DNA of 64,000 nucleotides, from positions 62,001 to 126,000 of the forward strand of contig NZ_JBFLVD010000015.1 of NCBI RefSeq assembly GCF_040750395.1. The letters run 5' to 3'. Made by a program: the position numbers and the translations under genes. The number at the start of each line of letters is the position of its first letter. Within the stretch, counting starts at the first letter, position 1. The notes beneath the pieces are model-generated. The model did not search any database, was not told the origin of the DNA, and saw only the letters and a list, made by a program, of their open reading frames with translations. This DNA comes from Scandinavium sp002470465. Its GTDB lineage: Bacteria > Pseudomonadota > Gammaproteobacteria > Enterobacterales > Enterobacteriaceae. Positions 48,801 through 57,594 of the stretch are shown here, one piece after another.

Positions 48801-48909
48801 TGCGTGCCTGGGCCAGTGCTAATTTGGGGGCAAACCCCAGCACCGCCGCCGTCGTTCCTGCCATCCCGCCCGCGCAGATTTTAAAAAACTTTCTGCGACT
48901 GACGTCCAT
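45862..48909 (-). CDS. fdnG: Formate dehydrogenase N, selenocysteine-containing catalytic (alpha) subunit
   Basis: 1015 residues once the in-frame UGA at 48322-48324 is read as selenocysteine (residue 196, context NQARV-U-HGPTVAS); gene finders split it in two. Tat signal MDVSRRKFFKICAGGMAGTT; an N-terminal [4Fe-4S] motif CTYCSVGCGLLMY; then the bis-MGD molybdopterin domains. It oxidises formate in the periplasm and starts the formate-nitrate respiratory loop. RBS GAGGGAATC. FNR and NarL sites lie upstream and a SECIS-like hairpin directly follows the UGA. Confidence 0.97.
48282..48324 (-). promoter_or_regulatory. Bacterial SECIS element of fdnG
   Basis: From the UGA on the mRNA strand: lower stem GACCAA/UUGGUC, upper stem AGCAA/UUGCU around an apical loop containing GU, and an unpaired U nearby, as required by SelB. 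It is part of the coding sequence and starts directly at the selenocysteine codon. Confidence 0.8.
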
Positions 48910-48972
48910 GATTCCCTCATTATTAATCAGGATAAAACGGGGCGGAATTTAGCACCCACAGCAGGTCACCTT

Positions 48973-48986
48973 TTGAGTCAAATCAA
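48973..48986 (-). promoter_or_regulatory. FNR box of the fdnGHI promoter
   Basis: TTGAG-TCAA-ATCAA matches TTGAT-N4-ATCAA with one mismatch. Centre at 48979.5, 70 bp upstream of the fdnG start; an FNR class II position (about -42) would put the transcript start near 48937. Confidence 0.75.
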
Positions 48987-49033
48987 ACTCTTCGGTGTGC
49001 CGCCACCTAATAGTCATTGCCGGTAGTTTTTCG

Positions 49034-49049
49034 TAACCCTTAGGGGTTA
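49034..49049 (-). promoter_or_regulatory. NarL 7-2-7 site of the fdnGHI promoter
   Basis: TAACCCT-TA-GGGGTTA, a near-perfect 7-2-7 heptamer pair. Its centre is 62 bp upstream of the FNR box centre, the same distance as between the FNR (-42.5) and NarL (-105) sites described for E. coli fdnG. Nitrate-activated transcription is expected. Confidence 0.75.
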
Positions 49050-49106
49050 TTGTTACAAAGTGATATAACCGTAAGCTTCGCTTTTCAGCTTTTGATAAAG
49101 AATTTG

Positions 49107-49985
49107 ATGACTAAAAACAGAGCAACGTCCATTGGCCTGTTGGCTATTCTTCTGTGGAGCACGATGGTGGGGTTGATCCGCGGCGTGAGTGAAGGGCTCG
49201 GCCCGGTGGGCGGCGCGGCAGCAATTTACACCCTGAGCGGAATTCTGCTGCTGTTCACCGTTGGCTTTCCCAAAATTAAAACGTTCTCTCCGCGCTACCT
49301 GCTTGCCGGATGCCTGCTGTTTGTCAGCTATGAAATTTGCCTTGCGCTCTCACTCGGGCTTGCCGCCACGCGTCAGCAGGCGATAGAAGTGGGCATGGTC
49401 AATTATTTATGGCCAAGTCTGACGATTCTGTGCGCCATTTTGTTTAACGGTCAGAAAGCCCGCTGGTGGGTGATCCCCGGGTTGCTCATTTCTCTGCTTG
49501 GGGTCAGTTGGGTATTAGGCGGCGATCAAGGACTGAACCTGGGAGAAATTAAGCAAAATATTGCCTCAAGCCCGCTCAGCTATATTCTGGCGTTTTGCGG
49601 CGCATTTATCTGGGCGGCCTATTGCACCGTGACGGCGAAATATGCCAAAGGGAAAAACGGGATTACGTTGTTCGTTTTACTCACCGGCCTGAGCCTGTGG
49701 CTCCACTATTTTTCCAGCCCTCAGCCCGCCATGATATTCAGCTGGCCGGTGATAATTAAACTTATTTTCTGCGCCCTGTCGCTCGGTTTCGCTTACGCGG
49801 CATGGAATATCGGCATTCTGCACGGCAGCGTCAGCCTGCTGGCCGTAGGGTCGTACTTCACGCCAGTGCTCTCTTCCGCGCTGGCTTCCTTCCTGCTGAG
49901 CGCCCCGCTGTCCTGGGCCTTCTGGCAGGGAGCCTGCATGGTGTGTGTCGGCTCCCTTCTGTGCTGGTACGCGACGAGAAACTAG
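49107..49985 (+). CDS. yddG: Aromatic amino-acid exporter YddG (EamA/DMT family)
   Basis: 292 residues, ten TM helices in two EamA repeats: IGLLAILLWSTMVGLIRGVS, EICLALSLGLAATRQQAIEV, GMVNYLWPSLTILCAILFNG, AFIWAAYCTVTAKYAKGKNG and LGFAYAAWNIGILHG. It exports Phe, Tyr, Trp and some other amino acids and gives methyl-viologen tolerance with porins. ATG 49107 matches the E. coli N-terminus (MTKNRATSIG); earlier in-frame codons lack an RBS. It is divergent from fdnG as in E. coli and directly abuts convergent smvA. Confidence 0.94.
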   Translation: MTKNRATSIGLLAILLWSTMVGLIRGVSEGLGPVGGAAAIYTLSGILLLFTVGFPKIKTFSPRYLLAGCLLFVSYEICLALSLGLAATRQQAIEVGMVNYLWPSLTILCAILFNGQKARWWVIPGLLISLLGVSWVLGGDQGLNLGEIKQNIASSPLSYILAFCGAFIWAAYCTVTAKYAKGKNGITLFVLLTGLSLWLHYFSSPQPAMIFSWPVIIKLIFCALSLGFAYAAWNIGILHGSVSLLAVGSYFTPVLSSALASFLLSAPLSWAFWQGACMVCVGSLLCWYATRN

Positions 49986-51476
49986 TTACGCCGTCCGATG
50001 GGCTTTCGCAAGACCAAACCAGATCCCGACCGTCAGAATCAGCATCATGCCGCCCGCGCTGAACAGCGCTACGCTGTGTGAGGTAATGAAAGCGGATTTA
50101 GCGGCATGCACCACCGAATCCGCAAGCGTCGGGGTCAAAGTTTGTGCCAGCTGCATCGCCTCACCGATGGACGAGCCCGCCCGGCTGGCCGCCTCCGTCG
50201 TCAATCCTTCCGGCAGAAGAATGGATGACGTGTAGCTGCGGGTCAGAATTAAGCCAAACAGCGCAATGCCCAGGCCTGCGCCAAGTTCATAGGCCATGGT
50301 TTCAATTGCCCCGGCAGCAGCGGCTTTTTCCTTCGGCGCGGCGGCCATAATCGCTGCCGTTGAAGCCAGTAAGGCGCTGGCGGCACTGAAGCCTAACAGC
50401 GTCATCAGACCCCACGCCTGCCACTGCTGGGTGGTGAAATCGGTCATCGATAATCCGAGGAAGCTGAAGGCGCTGAGCGCCATTCCGCCCGTGGCGACCT
50501 GGCGCAATCCCAGACGAGAAACCAGCATCCCGGCAATCGGGCCGCTGAATCCGCTCGCCAGCATCAGCGGCAGCATAAACAGCCCGGCTTCAAACGGCGT
50601 TTTACCGTGTACAAACTGCAGCTCCTGCGCCATCAGCAGCTCAAAGCCAACAAGCGTGATCATCGCGGTGACGGCCATCATCACGCCGCTGAGAATAATG
50701 CGGTGCGTGAACAGACGCATGTCGATCATCGGCGTGCGGGCATTGAGCTGAATGCGCACAAAAGCGGTCAGCAGCGCCGCGCCGAACAGTAACACAAGGC
50801 CGATAATCCACACTGCCATCACGCCCTTCATCGCCGTTTTGGCACTCCACACCAGTAGCAGAATCGCCACAATCAGCATCAGCGCATGGCTGAAGTTCAG
50901 CGGCTGTTCGCGACGACCTGGCTGTGGCGGCACTACGCGGGCGCTAAGTGCCAGCACCAGCAGCACAATAGGCACGTTAATGAGGAACACTGCGCCCCAC
51001 CAGAAGTGCTCGAGCACGACCCCGCCGATAAGCGGACCAAACGCCGCACCGCCGGAACCGACCGCCGCCCACAGGCCGAGCGCCATATTGCGGTGCTTCG
51101 CTTCGCTGAACGTATTACGAATGCCCGCAAGCGTTGCCGGAACGATCATCGCCGCACCGATCGCCAGCATGGCGCGGGCGGCAATCAGCCATTCCGCCGT
51201 CGGTGCAAAGGCTGCACACAAAGATGCCACGCCAAACAGACCGCTACCGGTCAGCAACAGGCGTTTAAAACCGATCCGATCGCCGAGCGCGCCCATCGGC
51301 AGCACCATCCCCGCCATCACCAGCGAGTAAATATCAATGACCCACAGCAGCTCGTTGCCGCTCGCACCGAGCGACACGCTCAGCGTTGGCGCAGCGACGT
51401 GCAATACCGTGGCATCAATGGCGACCGGGATATACACCAGCACGATAGCCACTAACGTTAACCATTGACGAAACAT
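49986..51476 (-). CDS. smvA: Methyl viologen / cationic biocide exporter SmvA
   Basis: 496 residues, 14-TM DHA2 transporter: MFRQWLTLVAIVLVYIPVAI, DATVLHVAAPTLS (motif D1), ELLWVIDIYSLVMAGMVLPM, GALGDRIGFKRLLL (motif A), PATLAGIRNTF. It expels quaternary ammonium compounds, chlorhexidine and similar cationic biocides and methyl viologen. The frame is open upstream to 51566, but ATG 51476 follows GAGGGAAAAG and is the family start. E. coli K-12 has only a remnant here; this copy is full length. Repressed by the divergent smvR product through two near-identical sites. Confidence 0.92.
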   Translation of the reverse strand: MFRQWLTLVAIVLVYIPVAIDATVLHVAAPTLSVSLGASGNELLWVIDIYSLVMAGMVLPMGALGDRIGFKRLLLTGSGLFGVASLCAAFAPTAEWLIAARAMLAIGAAMIVPATLAGIRNTFSEAKHRNMALGLWAAVGSGGAAFGPLIGGVVLEHFWWGAVFLINVPIVLLVLALSARVVPPQPGRREQPLNFSHALMLIVAILLLVWSAKTAMKGVMAVWIIGLVLLFGAALLTAFVRIQLNARTPMIDMRLFTHRIILSGVMMAVTAMITLVGFELLMAQELQFVHGKTPFEAGLFMLPLMLASGFSGPIAGMLVSRLGLRQVATGGMALSAFSFLGLSMTDFTTQQWQAWGLMTLLGFSAASALLASTAAIMAAAPKEKAAAAGAIETMAYELGAGLGIALFGLILTRSYTSSILLPEGLTTEAASRAGSSIGEAMQLAQTLTPTLADSVVHAAKSAFITSHSVALFSAGGMMLILTVGIWFGLAKAHRTA

Positions 51477-51500
51477 AACTTTTCCCTCTTCAGAACAATC

Positions 51501-51516
51501 CTGGACACCCGTCCAG
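51501..51516. promoter_or_regulatory. SmvR operator candidate 1
   Basis: CTGGAC-ACCC-GTCCAG, perfect 6-4-6 palindrome 25 bp upstream of smvA. Confidence 0.65.
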
Positions 51517-51536
51517 ATTGCGATCCTGCCTGAGAG

Positions 51537-51552
51537 TTGAACGCTCGTCCAG
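51537..51552. promoter_or_regulatory. SmvR operator candidate 2
   Basis: TTGAAC-GCTC-GTCCAG, a variant of operator 1 repeated exactly 36 bp further on and 43 bp upstream of smvR. Confidence 0.55.
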
Positions 51553-51594
51553 CTTTTTGTTATCATCGGTGCACTGCCACCAGGGACTGCAACT

Positions 51595-52170
51595 ATGACC
51601 TATCTGAACCGGGAAGATCGTCGCGAAACCATCATGCGGGCCGCCATTGACGTGGCGCTGGAAGAAGGGTTCAGCGCCATGACCGTGCGTAATATCGCCA
51701 GCCGCGCGGGTATTGCCGCAGGCCAGGTTCACCACCACTTCACCTCATCAGGCGAGCTGAAATCCCAGGCGTTTGTCCGCGTGATCCGCGAAATGATGGC
51801 CCTGCCGCTGGTGCCGGAAAACGCCAGCTGGCGCGAACGCCTGTTTTCTGTGCTCGGCAGCGAAGACCGACGCCTTGAGCCCTACATTCGTCTGTGGCGT
51901 CAGGCTCAGCTGCTCGCCGACAGCGATCCGGAGATTAAAAGCGCTTATCTGTTGACCATGTCGATGTGGCACGGGGAAGTCGTCAGGCTGATCGTGGCCG
52001 GGCAGCAGGCCGGAGAGTTTACGTTCAGCGGCAACGCCGAAGATATTGCGTGGCGGCTGATTTCGCTGGTCTGCGGGCTGGACGGCATCTACGTTCTCGG
52101 CATGGCGGAAGTCGACGACGCCGCCTTCAGCCGTCATCTGCTTCGCGCCATTGCCCTGGAACTCCATTAA
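51595..52170 (+). CDS. smvR: TetR-family repressor SmvR
   Basis: 191 residues. DNA-binding domain ETIMRAAIDVALEEGFSAMT, VRNIASRAGIAAGQVHHHFT (about 12-51), followed by a helical ligand domain. Divergent from smvA with 118 bp between them, containing the paired palindromes. Loss of SmvR is known in Klebsiella and Enterobacter to raise SmvA-mediated biocide tolerance; this copy looks complete. A clear terminator follows 37 bp after the stop. Confidence 0.92.
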   Translation: MTYLNREDRRETIMRAAIDVALEEGFSAMTVRNIASRAGIAAGQVHHHFTSSGELKSQAFVRVIREMMALPLVPENASWRERLFSVLGSEDRRLEPYIRLWRQAQLLADSDPEIKSAYLLTMSMWHGEVVRLIVAGQQAGEFTFSGNAEDIAWRLISLVCGLDGIYVLGMAEVDDAAFSRHLLRAIALELH

Positions 52171-52206
52171 CATTTACAATTAGTAACACTTAAGCGCGGC
52201 GATATC

Positions 52207-52236
52207 CGGAGCCTGTTCGCGGGGCTCCGCTTTTTT
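52207..52236 (+). terminator. Intrinsic terminator of smvR
   Basis: CGGAGCC and GGCTCCG with a 9-nt loop, then C and six T. Confidence 0.88.
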
Positions 52237-52355
52237 ATCTATTCTTCTTTCACATAACCCTAAAAAAGTCCTTATCTTTTAGCGGAACGTTTTGTTCCGT
52301 CGGTCTTCTGTTGCTTATTTTCACCACGTACTGTACTGGCGCGAACGAGGGCAAT

Positions 52356-53747
52356 ATGTCACAACAAGATGAGAAGAATAATCATTACCTTTTAAATAAC
52401 TGGAAGCCGGAGAATCCGCAGTTCTGGGAAAATAAAGGCAAGGGCATTGCGAGGCGAAATCTGTGGATTTCCGTGGCCTGCCTGCTGCTGGCCTTCTGCG
52501 TCTGGATGTTGTTTAGCGCCGTGACGGTCAATCTGAATAAAGTCGGATTTAATTTCACCACCGACCAGCTGTTTTTATTAACCGCCCTGCCTTCTCTTTC
52601 CGGCGCAATATTACGCGTGCCCTACTCCTTTATGGTGCCTATATTTGGCGGCCGCTACTGGACGGTATTAAGCACCGTCATTCTGATTATTCCCTGCGTC
52701 TGGCTCGGCATTGTCATTCAAAACACCGCTACCCCGTACTGGGTATTTATTATCATCGCACTGCTGTGCGGATTTGCCGGGGCCAATTTCGCCTCAAGCA
52801 TGGGGAATATCAGTTTCTTCTTCCCGAAAGCCAGACAAGGTAGCGCGCTCGGCGTTAACGGCGGACTTGGTAATCTCGGCGTCAGCGTAATGCAGCTGGT
52901 CGCGCCGCTGGTGATTTTCATACCGATGTACACCTTTCTCGGCGTACAGGGCGTGGCTCAGGCCGATGGCTCAACGATGTGGTTGACCAACGCCGCGTGG
53001 ATTTGGGCTCCGCTGCTGCTGATTGCAACCATCGCCGCCTGGTTTGGTATGAACGATATCGCCAGCTCCAAAGCCTCGGTTGCGGAGCAGCTTCCGGTGC
53101 TCGGACGGCTGCATACCTGGATCCTGGCTCTGCTGTATCTGGCAACGTTTGGCTCGTTTATCGGCTTTTCAGCAGGTTTTGCGATGCTGGCGAAAACCCA
53201 GTTCCCGGATGTGAATATCCTCAAGCTGGCATTTTTCGGGCCGTTCCTCGGCGCGCTGGCGCGTTCTGTCGGTGGGTTTATTTCCGACAAATTTGGCGGC
53301 GTGCGCGTGACGCTGATTAACTTCATCTTCATGGCCATTTTCAGCGCCCTGATCTTCTTCACCCTCCCCGGCGGCAGTTCGCCCGGTAACTTCACCACCT
53401 TCTACCTGGTCTTTATGGGTCTGTTCCTGACGGCGGGCCTGGGAAGCGGCTCGACCTTCCAGATGATTGCGGTGATTTTCCGCCGCATCACCGTCGATCG
53501 GGTCAAAGCCCAGGGCGGGAGCGAGGAGCAGGCCCAGCAGGAAGCGGTGACCGATACCGCCGCCGCACTCGGCTTCATTTCAGCCATCGGCGCCGTTGGG
53601 GGGTTCTTCATTCCGAAAGCCTTCGGCACCTCGCTTGCCATGACAGGCTCGCCTGTCGGGGCGATGAAAATCTTCCTCGTGTTCTACATCGTTTGCGTGG
53701 CGGTGACCTGGCTGGTCTACGGCCGCCGTAAAGCGGCGAAATCCTGA
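52356..53747 (+). CDS. narU: Nitrate/nitrite transporter NarU
   Basis: 463 residues, 12-TM NNP-family transporter for nitrate uptake and nitrite export. Signature motifs GFAGANFASSMGNISFFFPK, ARQGSALGVNGGLGNLGVSV and GSGSTFQMIAVIFRRIT, with the nitrate-binding arginines expected in TM2 and TM8 (LRVPYSFMVPIFGGRYW; LARSVGGFISDKFGG). Start ATG 52356 (GAGGGCAAT) aligns with E. coli NarU. Directly before narZYWV, separated only by REP units. Confidence 0.94.
   Translation: MSQQDEKNNHYLLNNWKPENPQFWENKGKGIARRNLWISVACLLLAFCVWMLFSAVTVNLNKVGFNFTTDQLFLLTALPSLSGAILRVPYSFMVPIFGGRYWTVLSTVILIIPCVWLGIVIQNTATPYWVFIIIALLCGFAGANFASSMGNISFFFPKARQGSALGVNGGLGNLGVSVMQLVAPLVIFIPMYTFLGVQGVAQADGSTMWLTNAAWIWAPLLLIATIAAWFGMNDIASSKASVAEQLPVLGRLHTWILALLYLATFGSFIGFSAGFAMLAKTQFPDVNILKLAFFGPFLGALARSVGGFISDKFGGVRVTLINFIFMAIFSALIFFTLPGGSSPGNFTTFYLVFMGLFLTAGLGSGSTFQMIAVIFRRITVDRVKAQGGSEEQAQQEAVTDTAAALGFISAIGAVGGFFIPKAFGTSLAMTGSPVGAMKIFLVFYIVCVAVTWLVYGRRKAAKS
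53362..53369 (-). other. KOPS octamer pointing toward dif
   Basis: CCCTCCCC on the plus strand is GGGGAGGG (GGGNAGGG) on the minus strand, right of dif and pointing back to it. Two further minus-strand copies with the same polarity are at 40298-40305 and 42821-42828. Confidence 0.45.
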
Positions 53748-53752
53748 TTTTC

Positions 53753-53835
53753 TGCCCGATAGCGCAAGCTTACCGGGCCTACAAGACCGCACAAATTACC
53801 TGTAGGCCGGGCAAACAACGTGCCGCCCGGCATCT
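53753..53835. repeat. REP pair between narU and narZ
   Basis: GCCCGATAGCGCAAGCTTAC ... and CTGTAGGCCGGGCAAACAAC ... GTGCCGCCCGGCAT, two opposed REP units filling the 106-bp gap. Such units inside operons often affect mRNA stability. Confidence 0.75.
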
Positions 53836-53853
53836 GCAATATGGAGCAATGTC

Positions 53854-56800
53854 ATGAGTAAATTACTGGACAGATTTCGCTACTTTAAGCAAAAAGGCGA
53901 CAGCTTCGCTAACGGCCACGGTCAGGTCTACAACACCAACCGCGACTGGGAAGACAGCTACCGCCAGCGCTGGCAGTTCGACAAAATCGTGCGCTCCACC
54001 CATGGCGTAAACTGCACCGGATCGTGCAGCTGGAAAATTTACGTCAAAAACGGTCTGGTAACCTGGGAAACTCAGCAGACCGACTATCCGCGCACTCGCC
54101 CCGACCTGCCGAACCATGAGCCTCGCGGCTGTCCGCGTGGGGCGAGCTACTCGTGGTATCTCTACAGCGCCAACCGTCTGAAGTATCCGCTGATCCGCAA
54201 GAGCCTGATATCACTGTGGCGTGAAGCGCTGGAGCAGCACACCGATCCGGTCAGCGCCTGGAACGCCATCATGCACGACCCGGCAAAATGCCAGAAGTAC
54301 AAACAGGCGCGCGGACACGGCGGCTTTGTACGTTCAAACTGGAAAGAGCTGAACCAGCTTATCGCCGCGGCGAACGTCTGGACCATTAAACACTACGGAC
54401 CGGATCGTGTGGCTGGTTTTTCACCGATTCCGGCTATGTCGATGGTCTCTTACGCTGCAGGCACCCGCTATCTTTCGCTGCTCGGCGGCACCTGCCTCAG
54501 CTTTTACGACTGGTACTGTGATTTACCGCCCGCTTCGCCGATGACCTGGGGTGAGCAAACCGACGTGCCGGAATCTGCCGACTGGTATAACTCGTCTTAC
54601 ATCATCGCCTGGGGGTCGAACGTGCCGCAAACGCGCACCCCGGATGCGCATTTCTTCACCGAAGTCCGCTACAAAGGCACGAAAACCATCGCCATTACGC
54701 CGGATTTCTCGGAGGTGGCGAAACTCAGCGATCAGTGGCTGGCGCCGAAACAAGGCACCGACAGCGCGCTGGCAATGGCAATGGGCCACGTCATGCTGCG
54801 CGAGTTCCATCTCGATAATCCAAGTGACTACTTCATCAACTATTGCCGCCGCTATACCGACATGCCGATGCTGGTTCAGCTTGAAGCGCGGGAAGACGGC
54901 AGCTATGTGCCGGGCCGCATGCTGCGCGCCTCCGATCTCGTCGACAGCCTCGGCGAAAGCAATAACCCACAGTGGAAAACCGTGGCTATCAACACCGCAG
55001 GCGATCTGGTGGTGCCGAACGGCGCAATTGGTTTCCGCTGGGGCGAGCAAGGGAAATGGAACCTCGAGTCACTGGCGGCAGGCACCGAAACTGAGCTGCA
55101 GCTGAGCCTGCTCGGAAATCACGATGGCGTCGTTGGCGTCGCCTTCCCCTACTTTGGCGGCAATGAAAACCCGCATTTTCGCAGCGTGAAACAGGAGCCG
55201 ATTCTGGTGCGTCAGCTGCCGGTGAAACAGCTGACCTTTGCCGATGGCACCTCGGGCCCGGTGGTCAGCGTCTACGACCTGATCCTCGCCAACTATGGTC
55301 TGGATCGCGGCTTAGATGATCCGCTGGCGGCCAAAGATTATGGCGAAATTAAGGCCTACACGCCCGCCTGGGCCGAACAAATCACCGGCGTACCGCAGTA
55401 TCACATTGCCCAGATTGCCCGCGAGTTCGCCGATACGGCACACAAAACGCATGGACGCTCGATGATTATTCTCGGCGCCGGGGTGAACCACTGGTATCAC
55501 ATGGACATGAACTACCGTGGGATGATCAACATGCTGATCTTCTGCGGCTGCGTCGGCCAGAGCGGCGGCGGCTGGGCGCACTACGTTGGTCAGGAAAAAT
55601 TACGCCCACAAACCGGCTGGCTGCCGCTGGCCTTCGCGCTGGACTGGAACCGCCCGCCGCGCCAGATGAACAGTACCTCGTACTTCTACAACCACTCCAG
55701 CCAGTGGCGTTACGAAAAACTCACTGCCCAGGAGCTGCTCTCACCGCTGGCGGACGCCAGCAAATTCACCGGCCATCTGATCGACTTCAACGTCCGTGCC
55801 GAACGCATGGGCTGGCTGCCGTCTGCACCGCAGCTCAACCTGAATCCACTGTCGATTAAGGAGATGGCGGAAGCAGCAGGCGTCACGCCTGCCGAGTACA
55901 CCGCTCAGGCGCTGAAGTCCGGCGATATCCGTATGGCTTGCGAACAGCCGGACAACGGCAAAAACCATCCGCGTAATCTGTTCGTCTGGCGATCGAACCT
56001 GCTGGGATCGTCGGGTAAAGGCCATGAATATCTGCTGAAGTATCTGCTCGGTACCGAAAGCGGTATTCAGGGGGACGCACTCGGCGAAAGCGACGACGTG
56101 AAGCCAGAAGAAGTTGAATGGCAGGCGGCAGCCATTGAAGGCAAACTGGATCTGCTGGTGACGCTCGATTTCCGCATGTCCAGCACCTGCCTCTTTTCCG
56201 ATATCGTTCTGCCAACAGCGACCTGGTACGAAAAAGACGACATGAATACTTCGGATATGCATCCGTTTATTCACCCGCTGTCTGCCGCCGTCGACCCGGC
56301 CTGGGAGGCCAAAAGCGACTGGGAGATCTACAAAGGCATCGCGAAGGCCTTCTCGGAAGTGTGCGTCGGGCACCTCGGCACCGAAACCGACGTGGTGCTG
56401 CAACCGCTGATGCACGATTCCCCGGCGGAACTTTCGCAGCCGTTTGAAGTGGCCGACTGGCGCAAAGGCGAATGCGACTACGTGCCGGGCAAAACCGGGC
56501 CGTCAATTGCCGTCGTGGAGCGCGATTACCCGGCAACCTACGAACGTTTCACTTCGCTCGGTCCGTTGATGGACAAGCTCGGCAACGGCGGCAAAGGCAT
56601 TTCGTGGAAGACGGAGAGCGAGATCGATTTCCTCGGCAAGCTCAATTACGTCAAGCTCGATGGGCCGGCGAAAGGCCGCCCGCGTATTGAAACGGCAATT
56701 GACGCCTCTGAAGTTATCCTCGCCCTCGCCCCGGAAACCAACGGCCAGGTGGCGGTGAAAGCCTGGGAGGCGCTCGGCAAAATCACCGGCCGCGAGCATA

Positions 56801-57594
56801 CGCACCTGGCGCTGAACAAGGAAGACGAGAAAATCCGCTTCCGCGATATCGTTGCCCAGCCGCGTAAAATCATCTCCAGCCCGACCTGGTCCGGCCTTGA
56901 GAGCGAGCATGTTTCCTACAACGCAGGTTACACCAACGTTCACGAGCTGATCCCCTGGCGCACCCTTTCCGGCCGCCAGCAGCTTTATCAGGACCACCTG
57001 TGGATGCGTGCGTTTGGCGAAAGCCTGGTGGCCTATCGTCCACCGATCGACACCCGCAGCGTCAGTCAGATGAAAGAGATCCCCCCGAACGGCTTTCCGG
57101 AGAAGGCGCTGAACTTCCTGACGCCGCATCAAAAGTGGGGCATTCACTCCACCTACAGCGAAAACCTGCTGATGCTGACGCTGTCGCGCGGCGGGCCGAT
57201 CGTCTGGCTCAGCGAGACGGACGCCAAAGAGCTTGGCATTGCCGACAACGACTGGATCGAAGCCTTCAACGCCAACGGCGCGCTCACTGCACGCGCGGTA
57301 GTCAGCCAGCGCATTCCACCAGGCATGACCATGATGTACCACGCCCAGGAACGCATCATGAATATTCCGGGTTCCGAAGTGACCGGGCGGCGCGGCGGTA
57401 TTCACAACTCCGTCACCCGCATCTGCCCGAAACCGACGCACATGATTGGCGGCTACGCCCAGCTGGCATGGAGCTTTAACTACTACGGCACCGTCGGCTC
57501 CAACCGCGACGAATTCATCATGATCCGCAAAATGAAAAACGTGAACTGGCTGGATGACGAAGGCAACGATCAGGTCCAGGAGGCAAAAAAATGA
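53854..57594 (+). CDS. narZ: Nitrate reductase Z, catalytic (alpha) subunit
   Basis: 1246 residues, complete and colinear with E. coli NarZ. Cytoplasmic molybdopterin (bis-MGD) enzyme reducing nitrate to nitrite. The unusual His-ligated FS0 cluster motif THGVNCTGSCSW (about residue 49) is followed by the conserved PNHEPRGCPRGASYSWYLY; the Mo-coordinating Asp region is SYIIAWGSNVPQTRTPDAHF. The uncleaved Tat-like remnant SKLLDRFRYFKQKG starts the protein. The stop overlaps the narY ATG. NarZ is the stationary-phase, oxygen-tolerant-expression isoenzyme in E. coli. Confidence 0.96.
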   Translation: MSKLLDRFRYFKQKGDSFANGHGQVYNTNRDWEDSYRQRWQFDKIVRSTHGVNCTGSCSWKIYVKNGLVTWETQQTDYPRTRPDLPNHEPRGCPRGASYSWYLYSANRLKYPLIRKSLISLWREALEQHTDPVSAWNAIMHDPAKCQKYKQARGHGGFVRSNWKELNQLIAAANVWTIKHYGPDRVAGFSPIPAMSMVSYAAGTRYLSLLGGTCLSFYDWYCDLPPASPMTWGEQTDVPESADWYNSSYIIAWGSNVPQTRTPDAHFFTEVRYKGTKTIAITPDFSEVAKLSDQWLAPKQGTDSALAMAMGHVMLREFHLDNPSDYFINYCRRYTDMPMLVQLEAREDGSYVPGRMLRASDLVDSLGESNNPQWKTVAINTAGDLVVPNGAIGFRWGEQGKWNLESLAAGTETELQLSLLGNHDGVVGVAFPYFGGNENPHFRSVKQEPILVRQLPVKQLTFADGTSGPVVSVYDLILANYGLDRGLDDPLAAKDYGEIKAYTPAWAEQITGVPQYHIAQIAREFADTAHKTHGRSMIILGAGVNHWYHMDMNYRGMINMLIFCGCVGQSGGGWAHYVGQEKLRPQTGWLPLAFALDWNRPPRQMNSTSYFYNHSSQWRYEKLTAQELLSPLADASKFTGHLIDFNVRAERMGWLPSAPQLNLNPLSIKEMAEAAGVTPAEYTAQALKSGDIRMACEQPDNGKNHPRNLFVWRSNLLGSSGKGHEYLLKYLLGTESGIQGDALGESDDVKPEEVEWQAAAIEGKLDLLVTLDFRMSSTCLFSDIVLPTATWYEKDDMNTSDMHPFIHPLSAAVDPAWEAKSDWEIYKGIAKAFSEVCVGHLGTETDVVLQPLMHDSPAELSQPFEVADWRKGECDYVPGKTGPSIAVVERDYPATYERFTSLGPLMDKLGNGGKGISWKTESEIDFLGKLNYVKLDGPAKGRPRIETAIDASEVILALAPETNGQVAVKAWEALGKITGREHTHLALNKEDEKIRFRDIVAQPRKIISSPTWSGLESEHVSYNAGYTNVHELIPWRTLSGRQQLYQDHLWMRAFGESLVAYRPPIDTRSVSQMKEIPPNGFPEKALNFLTPHQKWGIHSTYSENLLMLTLSRGGPIVWLSETDAKELGIADNDWIEAFNANGALTARAVVSQRIPPGMTMMYHAQERIMNIPGSEVTGRRGGIHNSVTRICPKPTHMIGGYAQLAWSFNYYGTVGSNRDEFIMIRKMKNVNWLDDEGNDQVQEAKK

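Noticed and set aside
48273..48909. fdnG looked like two genes or a pseudogene because of an in-frame stop at 48322-48324
   Set aside because: The stop is UGA at codon 196 in the NQARV-U-HGPTVAS context with a SECIS-like hairpin, so it is selenocysteine in a single intact gene.
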